A DNA stretch of 64,000 nucleotides, from the NCBI GenBank assembly GCA_950295325.1, contig OX485807.1, positions 14,597,001 through 14,661,000 of the forward strand, written 5' to 3'. Shown piece by piece: positions 33,851 to 46,182 of this stretch. The notes beneath the pieces are model-generated. The model was not told the origin of the DNA and did no database searches. It saw only the letters and a list, made by a program, of their open reading frames with translations. The position numbers and the translations under genes are program-made. Origin of the DNA: Polytrichum commune. Taxonomy: Eukaryota; Streptophyta; Polytrichopsida; Polytrichales; Polytrichaceae. The stretch's first letter is position 1; the number at the start of each line of letters is the position of its first letter.

Positions 33851-35150
33851 GCGCGATGGACCGACAGACAAAGAGCTTGAGTCACCTCTTCTCTTCCCGC
33901 TCGGCAGCAACAGCAGGTTCGACGACCTTCTTCCCCCTCGACTTCGGCATCGTGGCGGAAGCTTACTACTCCACCGAAATTCCACGCGACAGAAAGGAAC
34001 CGGAACCCCCCATCTCGTGGAAGAATGTTGTTCCGCACCGCCCATGCAGTAATAAGATAGGACGAAAGCGGTAGCAGCCATTCTTCTTCTGTTCTCCCTC
34101 TCCCCGGGAGGTAGGGATCTGCAGACAGAGGACATGGTGTCTGCAGCCTGTGGCGGACACCGCGGGCCCCTTCTCTTTCCCACCTCCCCATCTGATGAGA
34201 ATTCCCACGAAGGTTACCGTTCCTCTCCCTCCCGAGGCCCTCCTCTGTTTTCTTGTTTGCATCGCTACGACGCCTCCCTCCCGAATCCCCCCTCTGTGTT
34301 TTTTTCTTGTTTGTATCGCTGTCACGCCTCCCCCCTTCCCCCTTCCCCCTTCCCCCTTCCGTTAAGACAATCGCCGACCCCCTCCTTCCCTCCCCGCGAC
34401 GTCATCGTCATCGTCATCACCATCACGCCCCGACAACAACCATACCCATTAAACAATTGTGCAGAAACTGCGAGGCTACTAGGACGCACCCACGGACCAC
34501 CGACAGACGACGAAGAAGCAGTGGCCCGGGAGATTCTTGAGCACAACCGGCCGGTCGAGATCCTATTCTCTCCAACTCAACTTCATATCTTTCGGTTTTT
34601 CTTCATTAAATTGGGGAATTTTCCAGACCTTGCACAACTAACCAACTAATTCAGCTATTAGGTAATTAGTTGCCTTTCGTAATTATAGTTGTTCGCGATT
34701 TGACATGTCAAAAAATGTGGTTAACGATAGTTATATCTAGTTAACCAAAGTTGAGTGCAGCCTGTTCACAAAATTTTATTGTAGTGTTGTAGTGTTGTAG
34801 TGTCACTGCAGTAGTGTGTTATTTGTGTTGGTGTACATGAAGGTTGTTCCGTTGCCCAGCACTTTGAGTGATCGTACAAAGGTGTTTCTTGATGATCCTC
34901 AAAGATATGAGCATATTAAAGACCCTCAACTGAAACAAAACAAGAGACGAACTTCTTCAAGAAGAAGAAGAAGAACTCCCGTCCCAGCTAGGGGGCCGGA
35001 GTGAATAAAGTGTTTGTTCGTAGGACATCCGTGGCCATACCCCAGGGTAGTGGCGTTGGATGTGATACTACTTCACCCTTTGCAGGGAGTAGACACTATG
35101 TTAGTAACTAGGGGTTTTGCCGGTTAACCGGGGGGGTGTATTGGGTTCAT
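33851..35150. other. GC-rich stretch with low-complexity ORFs, no gene confirmed
   Basis: ORFs on both strands (for example 34,134-34,649 on plus and 33,749-34,183 on minus) are open mainly because of GC- and CT-rich low complexity, including four copies of CCCCCTT at about 34,332-34,360. Around 34,526 the phrase GGGAGATTCTTGAGCACAACC belongs to a dispersed repeat also seen at 37,900 (minus) and 58,535. A short ORF at 34,816-35,004 (SRRRRRTPVPARGPE) is unassigned. Confidence 0.35.
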
Positions 35151-35155
35151 ATATT

Positions 35156-36640
35156 TTAATTATGATTTTGTAAGTCTGTGATGGGTTGCCTATTTTCTAT
35201 CCGTTTTTTATGGATTAATATTGAGTGTGTGTATTGTATGGCGATTATATTGATTTGTTTGAACGTGCTCCTAATTTGTGATGTAGGGAGTTTAAGCTTT
35301 GTTTCAAGTTTGTTCATCGAGGGGATGTGAGTTGTGGCTCTAGCACCTGATGCTAACACAATAAGTGGGGCTACGTTCCAGCCTCTTACTATTATATTGT
35401 TGATGAGTGGTTGATATTTTGTAATTTCCTTTCTCTTGTTTCAGCAGAGAATCCGTCATTGCAGTATGTGAATTCAATGAGTTGTATGGTAATTTCTGGT
35501 GTAGGTGCTTATGGTGGTGGGGAGTTGTATAGGTGGCCTAATATGCATATTATGTCAGGTTTTAACCTAGCGTTACAGTGGCATCTGTGGGTGTCGCATG
35601 TGCATGGTAGTAACCATGTTGGTACTGTATTTTCTTGAGGTAGTTCATTGTATGTGCATGCATTCATAAGTATGTAATGTCTTGTTACTTTGTTTGAGAC
35701 GAGAAGCTTGCGTATTTCCCATACCGCTTTGTTATGTCTATTTGTTATGAGTGCATGGATGTGTTGTTGTTTACATTTTAGGAGTACATGTAGCCATGTG
35801 TTTGCTTCTAGTGAATTACAAATAGGGCATGTATGGGATGGATATGCGTTTCTACCAAAGAAGAGTTGTTTCCGAGCATGTCCCATATATTGTCCGGTTC
35901 GGAATTTGACTAGGCATGTTTTTTGTCTATCTGTAATGACTGGGTTGTTCCAAAAGTCATTTGATAGTGTTTTGTCAATATCTTTGTTGTCTAGCCATTT
36001 GTGTAATTGATGTGTTTGGGTTGCTATGAGGGCTAGGTTATGTTTTTTTGTCATATTTAATGATGTATTTACCAAGGTGTCGGATGGGGCCTTTGTTTGG
36101 TGTTTCTTGCATTGAGTGCCACCAACCTTTTTGGAGGTAGTGTGGCGTGGGATGTGCATGTTCTTATGTTGCTATGGCATGTCTATGGCTTAGTTCACAT
36201 CCCATTTTGGCTAATTTGTCCGCTTGTTCGTTGCCACTTATATTCGTGTGGGCTTTGACTTTATGTAATGTGGTGATTTGTGTACGGGATTGTAACATCG
36301 TAATTATTGATTCAAGTATCTTCTTGTCTGGGTGACTATTGTGTGAGGTTGGGTGTTTTGTTTGTGTGTTTAGGAGGTATAAAACATTAAGACAGTTTGA
36401 AAATATGTGTTGGTTCATTTCGGTATGTAGTAGTGAGGAGGCATAGAGTGTGATGGATAGCCATCAGTTATGCTCGTAGTATATTTTGGAGTCCTGGTAG
36501 CCTTTCTGCGATTTTAAGATTTTTAAAAAGGTTATATATGCCGTATCCTGCCTTTTCTCGTCTCCAATGTTCTTGGGTTATTACTTTGGGTGGTATAAAT
36601 GACCCATCGGTATAATAGCAAAATTGCGGTGGGTATTTTC
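35156..36640 (-). pseudogene. LINE retrotransposon 3' region, second copy
   Basis: On the minus strand the RNase H domain starts YYTDGSFIPPKV, continues AGYGIYN and GLQNILRA, then a TAA replaces the expected Glu codon. After it come FSNCLNVLYLLNTQTKHP and KVKAHTNISGNEQADKLAK. The next frame (36,159-35,509) has KTCLVKFRTGQYMGH, a Cys/His segment CPICNSLEANTWLHVLLKC and IICILGHLY; the tail KLPTSQIRSTF ends near 35,156. It aligns throughout with 12,039-14,211. One stop and at least one frameshift (near 36,090-36,160) make it dead. It is 5'-truncated: no reverse transcriptase lies upstream. Confidence 0.82.
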
Positions 36641-37084
36641 AAACTTCTTCAAATATATAATAATACTTGGGATTCCTCTAGTTAACTATAGTTGTTCTTG
36701 AATTTGATCTTAAACTTTTATAGTTAATTATAATTATTCCCTAAAATGTATTGAAAAAAATCTAGTCAACCACATGGTTAGTTGAAAATATTTGGTTTGT
36801 TCAAATATGGTGACTATGATTATGCGGACCATGGTGATAGACTGCATCAGAAAAGTTCATGAATGTCACCCACCCAAACATTATTTATGAGTTTTGGGCA
36901 ACTTAACTTTCAAGCTCCATGAGATCCACGTTAGTACCTTGGGCTCCAAGCCATCTCCAAGCTCTTATTTTATACTTCAAGGAGCCTATGGACTAGGGGT
37001 CAACGACGAAGTGGATTTGTAGCCCATTATTCTCCTCAATCATAATGCACAATATTCCACCATATCTTTGTCGATGGCCTCGTA
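36640..37084. other. Intergenic, no gene
   Basis: AT-rich sequence with the motif TAGTTAACTATAGTTGTTC also seen near 7,980. Nothing else supported. Confidence 0.3.
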
Positions 37085-37516
37085 CACCCTAAACTCCATA
37101 ATATCAACCTTCATAATGTCATTCACTCTCTAATATCCTAAAACCCTAGGGAACAGATGTTCGTAGTTCAAATCTCACTCCTTATTGTCACATTTCTCTC
37201 CCTTATATCACGAATGTTGTCATTAATGCAAACCATCCAAGAAGTCAACCCACACCCTCGCATTACGCCATGTGTCAACATGTGGAGTGTCACCTTCTTA
37301 TTCTTATTCTTATTCTTATTCTTATGTCACTTGTTGAATGTTGGTGCATGCATCCACCACATCACCAGGGAAGGCCAAGTGGAGTGGACCACACTTCATA
37401 GTGTCACATGCTACACTAATTCTAAAGTATCACGCATCCACATTAACATTAAAAAAACTCCATAATATCACATGCACTTTGGTTGCCACATGTGTGACAC
37501 TACAGAGTTTAGAGTG
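37085..37516. mobile_element. MITE with pogo-like ends, copy 2 (432 bp)
   Basis: The ends CACCCTAAACTCCATAATATCA and, inverted, CACTCTAAACTCTGTAGTGTCA are flanked by TA (37,083-37,084 and 37,517-37,518). It is inverted relative to copy 1. The interior shares AACACTCCACATGTTGACACATGG-like sequence and the microsatellite (TTATTC)n at 37,300-37,326. Confidence 0.78.
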
Positions 37517-38375
37517 TACATGAGTTGTGTTTTTTTAAAAGTAAATGTCAACTGTATAATCATCGTCAAGTCCTAGGATCAAGCAGTTAGTTACATATGA
37601 ACCGGTTGAGGGGTTGATCACACCGGCTAGTTCAAACACCATCCGTTGGCATCTCCGGATGTAATAGTGTGAAAAGTGGTGGGCCAACATCTATTCCTGG
37701 ACATAATCTCCGGCAATTTCAGAGCTAGAACTAGACGGAAAGTTTGGTGCAATCGGGATATGAGTTTGAGAAATAACCGGTTGAAGTTGAAGACTTGGAA
37801 GAGAATTACCGATCAATTTAGAGGAATCTACATAATATAATACCTCAATGAATAAAGGAAAACCGGAAGATGTCAACATGTAACCAGTTGGACTTGCAAG
37901 CACTAGGATCTCAACCGATTATGCCCAAAAATCTCCCCGATCGCTAGTCAAACCCATCTTGACCCACCTTTACTACATAAATGGGGGGAGGGGGACTTTC
38001 AAGCACTAATTGGTTCCACCTTGGAATCATCGAGAACATGTCTACTAAAACATTCATGAAACATCCCACCATATTTAGAAGAAATATCTTCTACTTGGTG
38101 TGTCGGGTCATAAGTGGCTCGATTTCTTAATGAGACCCATGTATTTATCTTTGTCAATGGCCTCGTGCATGAGTTGTTTTTTTCAAAAGTGAATGTCAAC
38201 TATATCATCATTCTCAAGCCCATCTTGATCCACCTTTACCACATAGATGGGGGAAGGGGGACTTTCAAACAATAATCGGTCCACCTTGGAATCATGTACA
38301 TGTCTATTAGAACATTCATGAAACATCCCGCCATATTTTACAAAAAATGTCTTCTACTTGTTTTGTCTTAAGGTA
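37517..38375 (+). repeat. Tandem duplication interrupted by a dispersed repeat
   Basis: GCATGAGTTGTTTTTTTCAAA...CATCTTGATCCACCTTTACCAC...CTTCTACTTG at 38,167-38,362 is also found at 37,519-37,563 plus 37,955-38,100. The first copy is split by about 390 bp (37,564-37,952). The inserted piece shares GTGGTGGGCCAACATCTATT with 49,250 and TTGAGAAATAA with 46,048, and its complement shares GAGATTTTTGRGCA with 58,538, so it belongs to a dispersed family. Confidence 0.6.
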
Positions 38376-38389
38376 GTGTGGGTCTTTAA

Positions 38390-39205
38390 GTGGCTTGTTT
38401 TCTTAATCGGATCCATATATTTGACTGGCATGTAGTTTGGTGAGGACCAACGAGCAAACATTATAAAAAATCTATGTTTTTATAGAGATTGGACTATGCC
38501 TTTAAATATTTATAGTTGTTTACACTCAATAATGAACATGGTTGAGGGACCTATGTATCTAGTTAAGAAATCAGCAAACATGCGCTTTTGATAACCACGA
38601 CCAACTTAGGGGAGGTCCGATTTTCAATTTGGCTTTTGCAAATGTTTCATCATAGATTTGCTAATGTGGCATGAGTTTTATCGTGTAAATATATTCAGTA
38701 GAAGTTGGAGAACATGGAAATCGAACCAAATAACACCCGCATACCTTACTTGTCACCAAGACCAAGCACTCCCACGTTGACCCACTTCTTGCAATACACA
38801 TTCCTCAAAACATTCTAAGATGTTTATGTATGAATCAGTTAGAATGCTTAGCTCAAACCCCAACGTAGCCCCTATGGTAGACAAACCCATTTTCGATAAC
38901 CCCCGTAATCTCAATACATGGAGTCCTCTAAAGCCGTGAAGTTTTACAAATGTAGCTGTCACTTTTTGATGTGATGGAAAAGACCGTGAAGTTTCACAAA
39001 TGTCGTCATCACAGTCGGTGTGATGGAAGAAAATAAGTTAAAAGGGCACAAGTTTGGGTTCCTTGAAAGGAGACCGGTTGTACTCAAGTTTTTGTCTCCC
39101 AGTTATTGGAAATAGGTTGACCTATTTTGTGAATATGGGTTGGGAGAGAATCTTGCCTTTCAAAATTTACAATAATGTCAAACTTGAAAATAAATTGTGA
39201 TTTTG
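38390..39205 (+). repeat. Dispersed repeat family, copy 2
   Basis: It contains the parts corresponding to 10,970-11,335 and 8,531-8,960 next to each other and in the opposite orientation. Landmarks are GGACCTATGTATCTAGTTAA, AAGTTGGAGAACATGGAAAT and GAGTCCTCTAAAGCCGTGAA. This copy is the most continuous in the window and could serve to define the element. Coding capacity was not established. Confidence 0.6.
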
Positions 39206-42200
39206 TTTATTTATTTTTGTTAAACGTTGTGATAATGATTTCCAACCTTGTGAGATATCATTCCAATATCATACACATACTACACTTATGCAATTTTGCT
39301 TACATTGACATAAATAGGTATATCTATTCTACATGTCCACCATGTTGTTGGGATAGACATGGTAAGCAATTTCATATTGTTAACTTGAATGTATCGAGCC
39401 CTTAAAGTAACACCTTCCTTTTGGTGACACCTATTTTTCATTCTTAAGTCATCAATAAGTTAGTGCAACGGTGCCATCAGGTAAGTCATGGCTAAAAGTG
39501 ATTAATCATATGCGACATATTGTTAAGGGCATAAACTAAATCATTGCTAAGCTCCATATACACCTACATTGACCCATATACATGTCAATGTATATAAATA
39601 TAAAAATGTGTTTGTGTGTATGTGTGTTGGGGTGGAGGGACGCTCACAAACCCTAAGCATTTCACCTACATATTCCCATAGATTAATCTCAAACTTTGTC
39701 CCATGACCTACATTCCAAATACACAAAGACGTGTCCATCGAACATGCCCTCAAAACATGTGATATTCAATTTTTTTTCTCTCACCATATGCATGTGCTAA
39801 GAGCCAATAGCCAAGCTCATTAAACCTCTCGGGTTCACTTACGAGCTATGGTCAAGATGAAGCATCCCTCATTCACACCAACGCTAAGCTCTCTCTCTCT
39901 CTCTCTCTCCCGCTTTGCTCTAGAATTTGCCTTTGAATTAAAAAGTAATATTACTGACAATCTAATATGAACATTCCAATAGGTCTGAGACACCTAAGGG
40001 AATCAACACCATAGTCAGATGGTTGAAACTAACCATGGGTTAAGTTACCATGGTAAAAAAATAGTTACCATACTCCACGTTTTAGGGTTTCCGTGACCTA
40101 AAACAACCTCTTTGCTTGACCACACCAATACTTAAGCCTCTTTTCTCCCATGTGAAAACTCTTTTACATGTATGAAGGACGTGAATGTGAGAGCAAGGTT
40201 GGAGGGAAGGTGAAAAAACTGACATTGGGTGAATTAGAGATTGTCACTATCAAGTTACACAACATGGCAAAAGAGCAGGTTTGTATACTCATTGATTTGT
40301 AATGACTATTGTCTTTGCAAAGCATCAATGGACTTGACAGGTGAGGTTAATGTGTGACATGGATAGCAACTGAGCTTAGCTGAAGACACCTGACACACAC
40401 CTTTCTAACACACATTTTGTTTGTTTGGGTTGGCACGGGTGCAGGTGAGGCTAGCTCTTCACATTTTCTACACCAACAATAGTACATTGTTCAAGTTTGA
40501 ATACTCTTTCACCTTATTATATGATAAGCATGAAAGTAGTGTTATTGCTTTGAAATAGTATTTTGATTAGCACACAACCACTACAAAGTAGTTGAGACAG
40601 TATTGATAAATATGTACAAGTTTACATATGATATACTCAACCTAGTACTTGATGATGATATTGGTGACATTGGTAACATTAGTTACAATGGCTTCCAAAC
40701 ACAATACATTGCATAGTTAGACTTTGTTCTGAACTAAGGTTTTGAACTTAGGTTATGGACTAAGCTTATGTATACAAGTCATGTAATGAGCACACCAAAT
40801 CTCTACATTCTGACTACTCATACCACACAGACAGAGTTTGTAGTTAACTCTTGAAAAATCAAGCCATTCCATATTGTACAAAGCCTAGTACTACAAGCAT
40901 AATGATAGACACTATGACTTGAAAGGAAATAGATTTGTGTTGAGGAAAATCCCACCCACCCACCCTTGCTTTATTTTGATGAAGAATAGAAAGGAAAGGG
41001 CCTCTGAAAAGAGGAAGATCAAGCTTTGAAAAAAGCTTTGAAAAAGACGACTCTCTCCAAACCAAGTTAACATGCATCAACCTATGGAAAAAACTATATT
41101 GTATGGCTAACAACCTGAGATAATAAGGTCGATGGATCCAATTTTGTTAGTGACCTTAGTTTCGACACTAATTTTTGTCCTAGAGTGGGCAACATTTATG
41201 TACTTCATGTTTAAGCTCGATCATATTACCCTCGAGACTAAAAACACAAATCGTTGATGGAAGGAAACAAAATGTCAATGAATCAACATTATCCACTTTT
41301 AAGAGGGTTATGTGGGTATGACGGGTCAAAAAAGACAAGTAAAATTTTAACTTTTATGTATAGCTCATGTATTCTTTGATTCTTGTGCTTATAATGCAAG
41401 TGCTAATACAAATAGAACATTGGATGATTTCTTTGGATTATGCAAGGGATTGTAGTGTTGAAAGTGTCCGTGAGAGGTGTTTCTATGTTAACTTGTAAGA
41501 AAGCTTGAAGTATTGTTAAGAAGAGAATATCACAAATATAACACAACGGGGGACAAGGCAAAAGTTGAAGAATTCCGTCAAGAAGAGAGGGAACAATGAG
41601 GGTGCACAAAATCTCTAGTAGCTCTCTAGTGGCAGAAAATAATTCATTTTAAAGGTGCCTAAATTTTGGAAAATTCATTTCGTTGAGTGTCCATGAAAAA
41701 AAAAACAATATTCAAAGAGTGCCTAAAATCACAACAATGCAGGTGACATTCAAGTGACATTTAAGTGCAAGTAAAAGACAAACTTCAGGGTAAGGAATGT
41801 TGATTAAGGGAAGTGTTTAGGTTAATCGTAGCTGCCATAGATGAAATTAGGTAAACTGTTCATGAAATAGGAATGACATGGATGAATGTCTAACTAGATT
41901 TAAATTACTTTTCTAATTTTCCCAATTTTACATTATTACTTTATGGGCTGCCTAATTTACTTTCGCACTTTGATTAATTATTAGGTAGAAAGGTGCCCAA
42001 GCTGCTATTGATACCACAAAGTCGTCCATATGGTAGACCGACACTAGTCCAAAGCCATAAATATTACGTGGAATTGTAGCCCTATGTATGATGATTACAA
42101 GGTTGAGGAAGCTACCTCACAATGTCAAGAGTGACCCCATCTAAAACCACAAAAGCCACCTATCAATGGAAGTCTATTCATTGAACCAACACACGCAACA

Positions 42201-42256
42201 AAAACAAGTATGGATCGTTTTGGGACTGGGGTACATAGCCATAGATAAAAACATAC
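39206..42256. other. Intergenic, no gene recognised
   Basis: Three kilobases of AT-rich sequence without a supported ORF. A (CT)n run is at 39,891-39,911. No relation to the repeat families described here was noticed. Confidence 0.35.
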
Positions 42257-42508
42257 TACACCCTAACCTTGATAATATCACACTTGTTAATAGAACACCT
42301 TGATATTGTCACCTAAAAGTTTGAAACCGATTTCCATAGTGTAAAACTCCCTCGTTATTATCACTATCACCCTTGATAATGTCACATTTTTTTTTTCAAA
42401 ATTTGTAGTGTAAGTGTGATAATAACAAGTAACATGGATGAAAAAAGGCCGGATGGACAACAAATTCTATGGATGACGTCGGCATCTTCACCTGCTTCCG
42501 CTTGAATC

Positions 42509-43746
42509 TTGAATCTCAGGTGCCGAAGAAGATGGAGTTGGAGTTGCATTGGCCATGGCAAAGATCCCATTCATATTGAAGAAATAGAAGACATCTTCAA
42601 TTTTGATGAGACAGGTTTGTATTATAGAGCCTCTCCTTATAAGACTTTGAATATTGGGAAGGTGAAAGGAAATAAGAAAAAGAAGGACCGTGAGACATTG
42701 GGGCTTTGCACTAATATCTCATGGAAGGAGCGATTGAAGCTTGTTTTCATTCACAAAGCAACGTGTTCCAGATGCTTTCCTCGAAATTTTGATCCAAATA
42801 GGACAGTACACTATTATTCTAACAATTCAGCCTAGATGAATGGTGATGTTTTTACACATTGGGTGAAGAGTGAGAACCGAAGAATGGCATCGAAAGACAG
42901 AAATATTTGCATTATTATGGATAATGCAGGAAGCCATGATATTCATGGTGAGGTCAAGAAAGTTATAGATGGGTTTAATGCTTTTGTACTCTCCCATATC
43001 ACTATCTTGTTCCTTCCACCAAATGTGACTTCAGTTGTTTAGCCTTTGGATCAAGGAGTGATTGCAGCATTCAAAATGTGCTATAAGCGCAAGCTTGTTG
43101 CCTGGACTTTGCAACAAATTGATAACAACTCAAATGAAGATTTGGGGAAATTGAATGTTGATGTATTTCAAGCTATGCTATGGTGTGTGGCCGCATGGCA
43201 TGAATTAGATGATCAAACCATTAGAAATTGTTGGAGAAAGTCCGCCATATTGCCTGCAGAGTGGAATGCCGATATAAACAATCTTGATGAACGTATGAAG
43301 TCCAAAATGGAGGAAGCAACTTTGGAATTGGGTAGACTCATCGCCGCATTAAATTTGGGTTTGGATGTTGAAGGCAAGCCTGTTAAAAAGCTTTGTCCTT
43401 TGGAGTACATAAACATGGAAGGTGAAGATGATTTTGAGGTGGAATTTTCTACTGAGGAGCTTGTGCAATTAGTGCAAGATGGCGAATAGGTTCTTGATTC
43501 CATGGAAGTGGACCCATTGATTGTTGATAGCAGTGATGATGAGTCTAAAGTAGTGAAGCTAAGCGATGCACAAAAATATGCTAAAGATGTTTTGAATTTT
43601 ATGGCTAGCCAAGGTTCTCAAATTTTTAGCACTCATGAGTTGTTAAAAATGGAAAAAATCCATGACAAACTCATTAGAATTGGTGTTGCACATTTAACAT
43701 CAACAAAACAATGTGACATTAGAAGCTTCTTTGTCTCTAGCGAGAG
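42509..43746 (+). pseudogene. Tigger/pogo-like DDE transposase with three in-frame TAG codons
   Basis: One reading frame runs from about 42,509 to the hAT border. It contains DIFNFDETGLYYR (first Asp), then ICIIMDNAGSHD (second Asp), LFLPPNVTSVV*PLDQGVIA and TIRNCWRKSAILP near the expected third acidic site. TAG codons are at 42,833-42,835 (where Trp is usual), 43,040-43,042 (where Gln is usual: QPLDQG) and 43,487-43,489. The family cuts and pastes DNA at TA sites. The helix-turn-helix DNA-binding region expected upstream is absent. The apparent C-terminus CDIRSFFVSSESS is cut by the hAT insertion. Confidence 0.85.
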
Positions 43747-44852
43747 CAGTGCTCAAAATTGAAGCCCTCATATGAATTTCATTTTGAAGGGCTCTGAAAT
43801 TTCAGCATTGCAATTGAAGGGCATATCTAAATCTAGGACGTCAATGGAAAATTTTCAAAGAAATATAAAACTTATATTAAAATTATACATGATTTGCATG
43901 GTACATGCTTCTAGTACAATGAAATAATGGAGAATCAACTATCTAACTCCACCTCTTGAAGTGACAATGCCCTACGCTTGTTGGTTACTGTAGCGGTTTT
44001 CCAAGTGTCAAAAATGCCATTCCAATCCATAAATTCAACTCCCAAATTGTTTAGGCTAACCCTCATCAATGCATCAAGTGTGTCAAGGTTTAGGCATGTT
44101 CTCCTTTCGCTCTTAACCCAATTCTGCTTTGAAAAACTACGCTCACAAACAACAATGCTAGTAGGGATCACAAGTATGGCTTGCCATAGCGACATTAGGG
44201 TTGGCCAATTGATCTTAAACTCTCGGTCACGGCTACAAAAAACCCAATCTTTATGCATACTTCGGTGTTGACAAGTTGAAGATAACATCTCCACAAATTC
44301 GAGCAACTCCGCATTGGCTTGATCAACAAGAACAAAGCTCCACTTGAAATGTGTCACCAACCAGTTCAACCATTGCTCAGTTAAAGTGCCTCGATCCAAT
44401 GCATCCATGGGATAGTGTTTTGGGCTGAAAAGCATGGCCGCATTAAAAATGGGCAAGTCGGGGAAGCGATCATTTAGTGAGTCAATAACCTTTTGGACGT
44501 ATAGTCTACCAAGGGTGATGCAATCCTCCAACGAGCCCCCTACATCACACCCGGGCATAGAGTCATAGTGCAAAGTATGCACTTTCTCACAACCAAACCT
44601 ATCAACATACAATTCCCATCTGGACTAATTCCCATATGGATTTGAGATCTGGAGCCCAAAGTTAGACAGCCGGAATTAAACGGCTACTTGAGATGATGAA
44701 CAGTACTTGAAGGGTACTATTTATCCAGCACTTCAAGTGAAGGGAGCACTTAGACATGAGGATTATGTTTTGAAGGGTTGTTTTCCTTGAGGTATTTTTT
44801 GAAGTCCCAAAACCCATTTGAAGGGCACTGAAGACTTCAATTTTGAGCACTG
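43747..44852 (-). mobile_element. hAT transposon remnant nested in the pogo-like element
   Basis: The terminal inverted repeat is CAGTGCTCAAAATTGAAG at both ends. The 8-bp target duplication is AGCGAGAG (43,739-43,746) and AGTGAGAG (44,853-44,860), one C-to-T difference. Length 1,106 bp. Subterminal TGAAGGGC motifs repeat at both ends, as is common in hAT elements. The element is internally deleted and keeps only the 3' part of a transposase. Confidence 0.9.
43935..44612 (-). pseudogene. hAT transposase C-terminal part with dimerisation domain
   Basis: The 225-residue frame ends with the hAT dimerisation region: NWPTLMSLWQAILVIPTSIV, then CERSFSKQNWVKSERRTCL and LDALMRVSLNNLG. The known family pattern is P-T-S...ERxFS...K...R. 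The N-terminal BED finger and first catalytic residues are absent, so it cannot be an autonomous transposase. The remaining frame is open and may be recent or once domesticated. Confidence 0.85.
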
Positions 44853-45119
44853 AGTGAGAGGTCTTTACCTGATCTCAATGACACATTATGATGTGCTCTT
44901 GTTGTTATTCACAATTTTGAATTAGATTTTACATTAAAAAACATTGAAGTCTCGTATTTGTTATTTAAAAAAAATTTGTAATTATATTCTGATTTTCTAC
45001 ATATATTTTGATAATATCACATTATGCACAAAATGTGACATTATCAAGTATGTCACACCTTGTTTATATCACACTTTTTGGTGAAACGGAGGGTGTGACA
45101 TTATCAAGGTTAGGGTGTA

Positions 45120-45612
45120 CAACATCGATAAGCTCGATGCTCACTCGCCCTTTCCAAATAATGGAGATGACATGTTCCATGGGGACTTGGCCATGGCACT
45201 AAGATTTTGGTTGTCGGTTTTTTTATTTGAGAGATTCAATTTAAATTTAAATTTAACCACAACGTATTTATTCCGGACCCTCGACCGTGTCATTCTCGTG
45301 CCTAGGGGAGGGGTACGAGGGTTGGCAATGGCATCGGACTTGAGGACATATGTTATTTCTGGCACAAATTGAAAATTCATTTGTAGAAAGAACCCAAAAT
45401 ACAACCAACCCAGCTGAACCATATTTGAGGACATATGTTAAGAGTACATAAGACTTGAAGGCACTTGAATGGAGGAACACATGAATGGATGATGGTCACG
45501 AAGGCATCACACAAGAGTGGGTGAAGGCCACACATTGTTATGGTTAAGTTACTTGGTGGTGTCCAAAGTACGGTGAAAAGGGCAGTGAATCAATGAACGG
45601 GGAGAAACCAAC
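45120..45612. other. Intergenic, no gene
   Basis: No supported feature. Overlapping ORFs on both strands near 45,115-45,480 look accidental. Confidence 0.3.
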
Positions 45613-46027
45613 CGCTACACTAAGTATAATATTTAGTGTTTGATTATATTTAATGATGTTGCCACCCTAATTTGCTCAACACTAATCGTCAATTCCTTGA
45701 CAATTAGTGATAGACATAAATGTGCCACTATCTTCCCTACTGCCACCTCCCTTCTTGTAAAGTATGGATTTCACTAGACTTACAATTTTAAGGATGGTGC
45801 CCCATTTTCCTACTCACTAATTTCTCATATGCCGAAGTCGACAACTTCTTTTTTCTCATACCCTTAGCAACACTAAATTCAAACATGTAACTTCCACATA
45901 CTACCATAGTTGATATTTAGTGTTTGAGTTTACATTTAATGTTACTTACTTTCATAGGGTTATTGAAATTTAGTGTATGCGTTCGTGTTTAGTGTATCAA
46001 ACACTAAATAACCTTTTTAGTGTAGTG
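45613..46027. mobile_element. TACACTAAAT MITE family, diverged copy
   Basis: The left end GCTACACTAAGTATAATATT plus TAGTGTTTGAT and the right end, inverted, CACTACACTAAAAAGGTTATT plus TAGTGTTTGAT form the terminal repeat. The interior differs from the other copies over much of its length, suggesting a separate subfamily with the same ends. Confidence 0.6.
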
Positions 46028-46182
46028 ACAGGCGAACTGGTCGAGTTTGAGAAATAAGCGGTTTGAGTTGAAGGCTTCAGGAAAATTACCAACCATTGTC
46101 AAGGAAACCGTAGAATAAAAGAAGAACCGGAAGATGCCAACATGCAGAGAATATTCCAAAGGAAGTGTATGTAACTGAATAA

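Larger units (their letters stand above)
42259..45117 (+). mobile_element. Tigger/pogo-like DNA transposon with a nested hAT element
   Basis: Terminal inverted repeats are CACCCTAACCTTGATAAT(A/G)TCACAC, with TA on both outer sides (42,257-42,258 and 45,118-45,119). Subterminal TGATAAT-GTCACA motifs repeat inside both ends. The element carries a decayed DDE transposase in plus orientation. Without the 1,106-bp hAT insertion and its 8-bp duplication it is about 1.75 kb. The N-terminal DNA-binding half of the transposase is missing. Confidence 0.87.

Noticed and set aside
34134-34649. 171-residue Pro/Ser-rich ORF
   Set aside because: It depends on CT- and C-rich low-complexity DNA that is open in several frames on both strands, and its end runs into a dispersed repeat.
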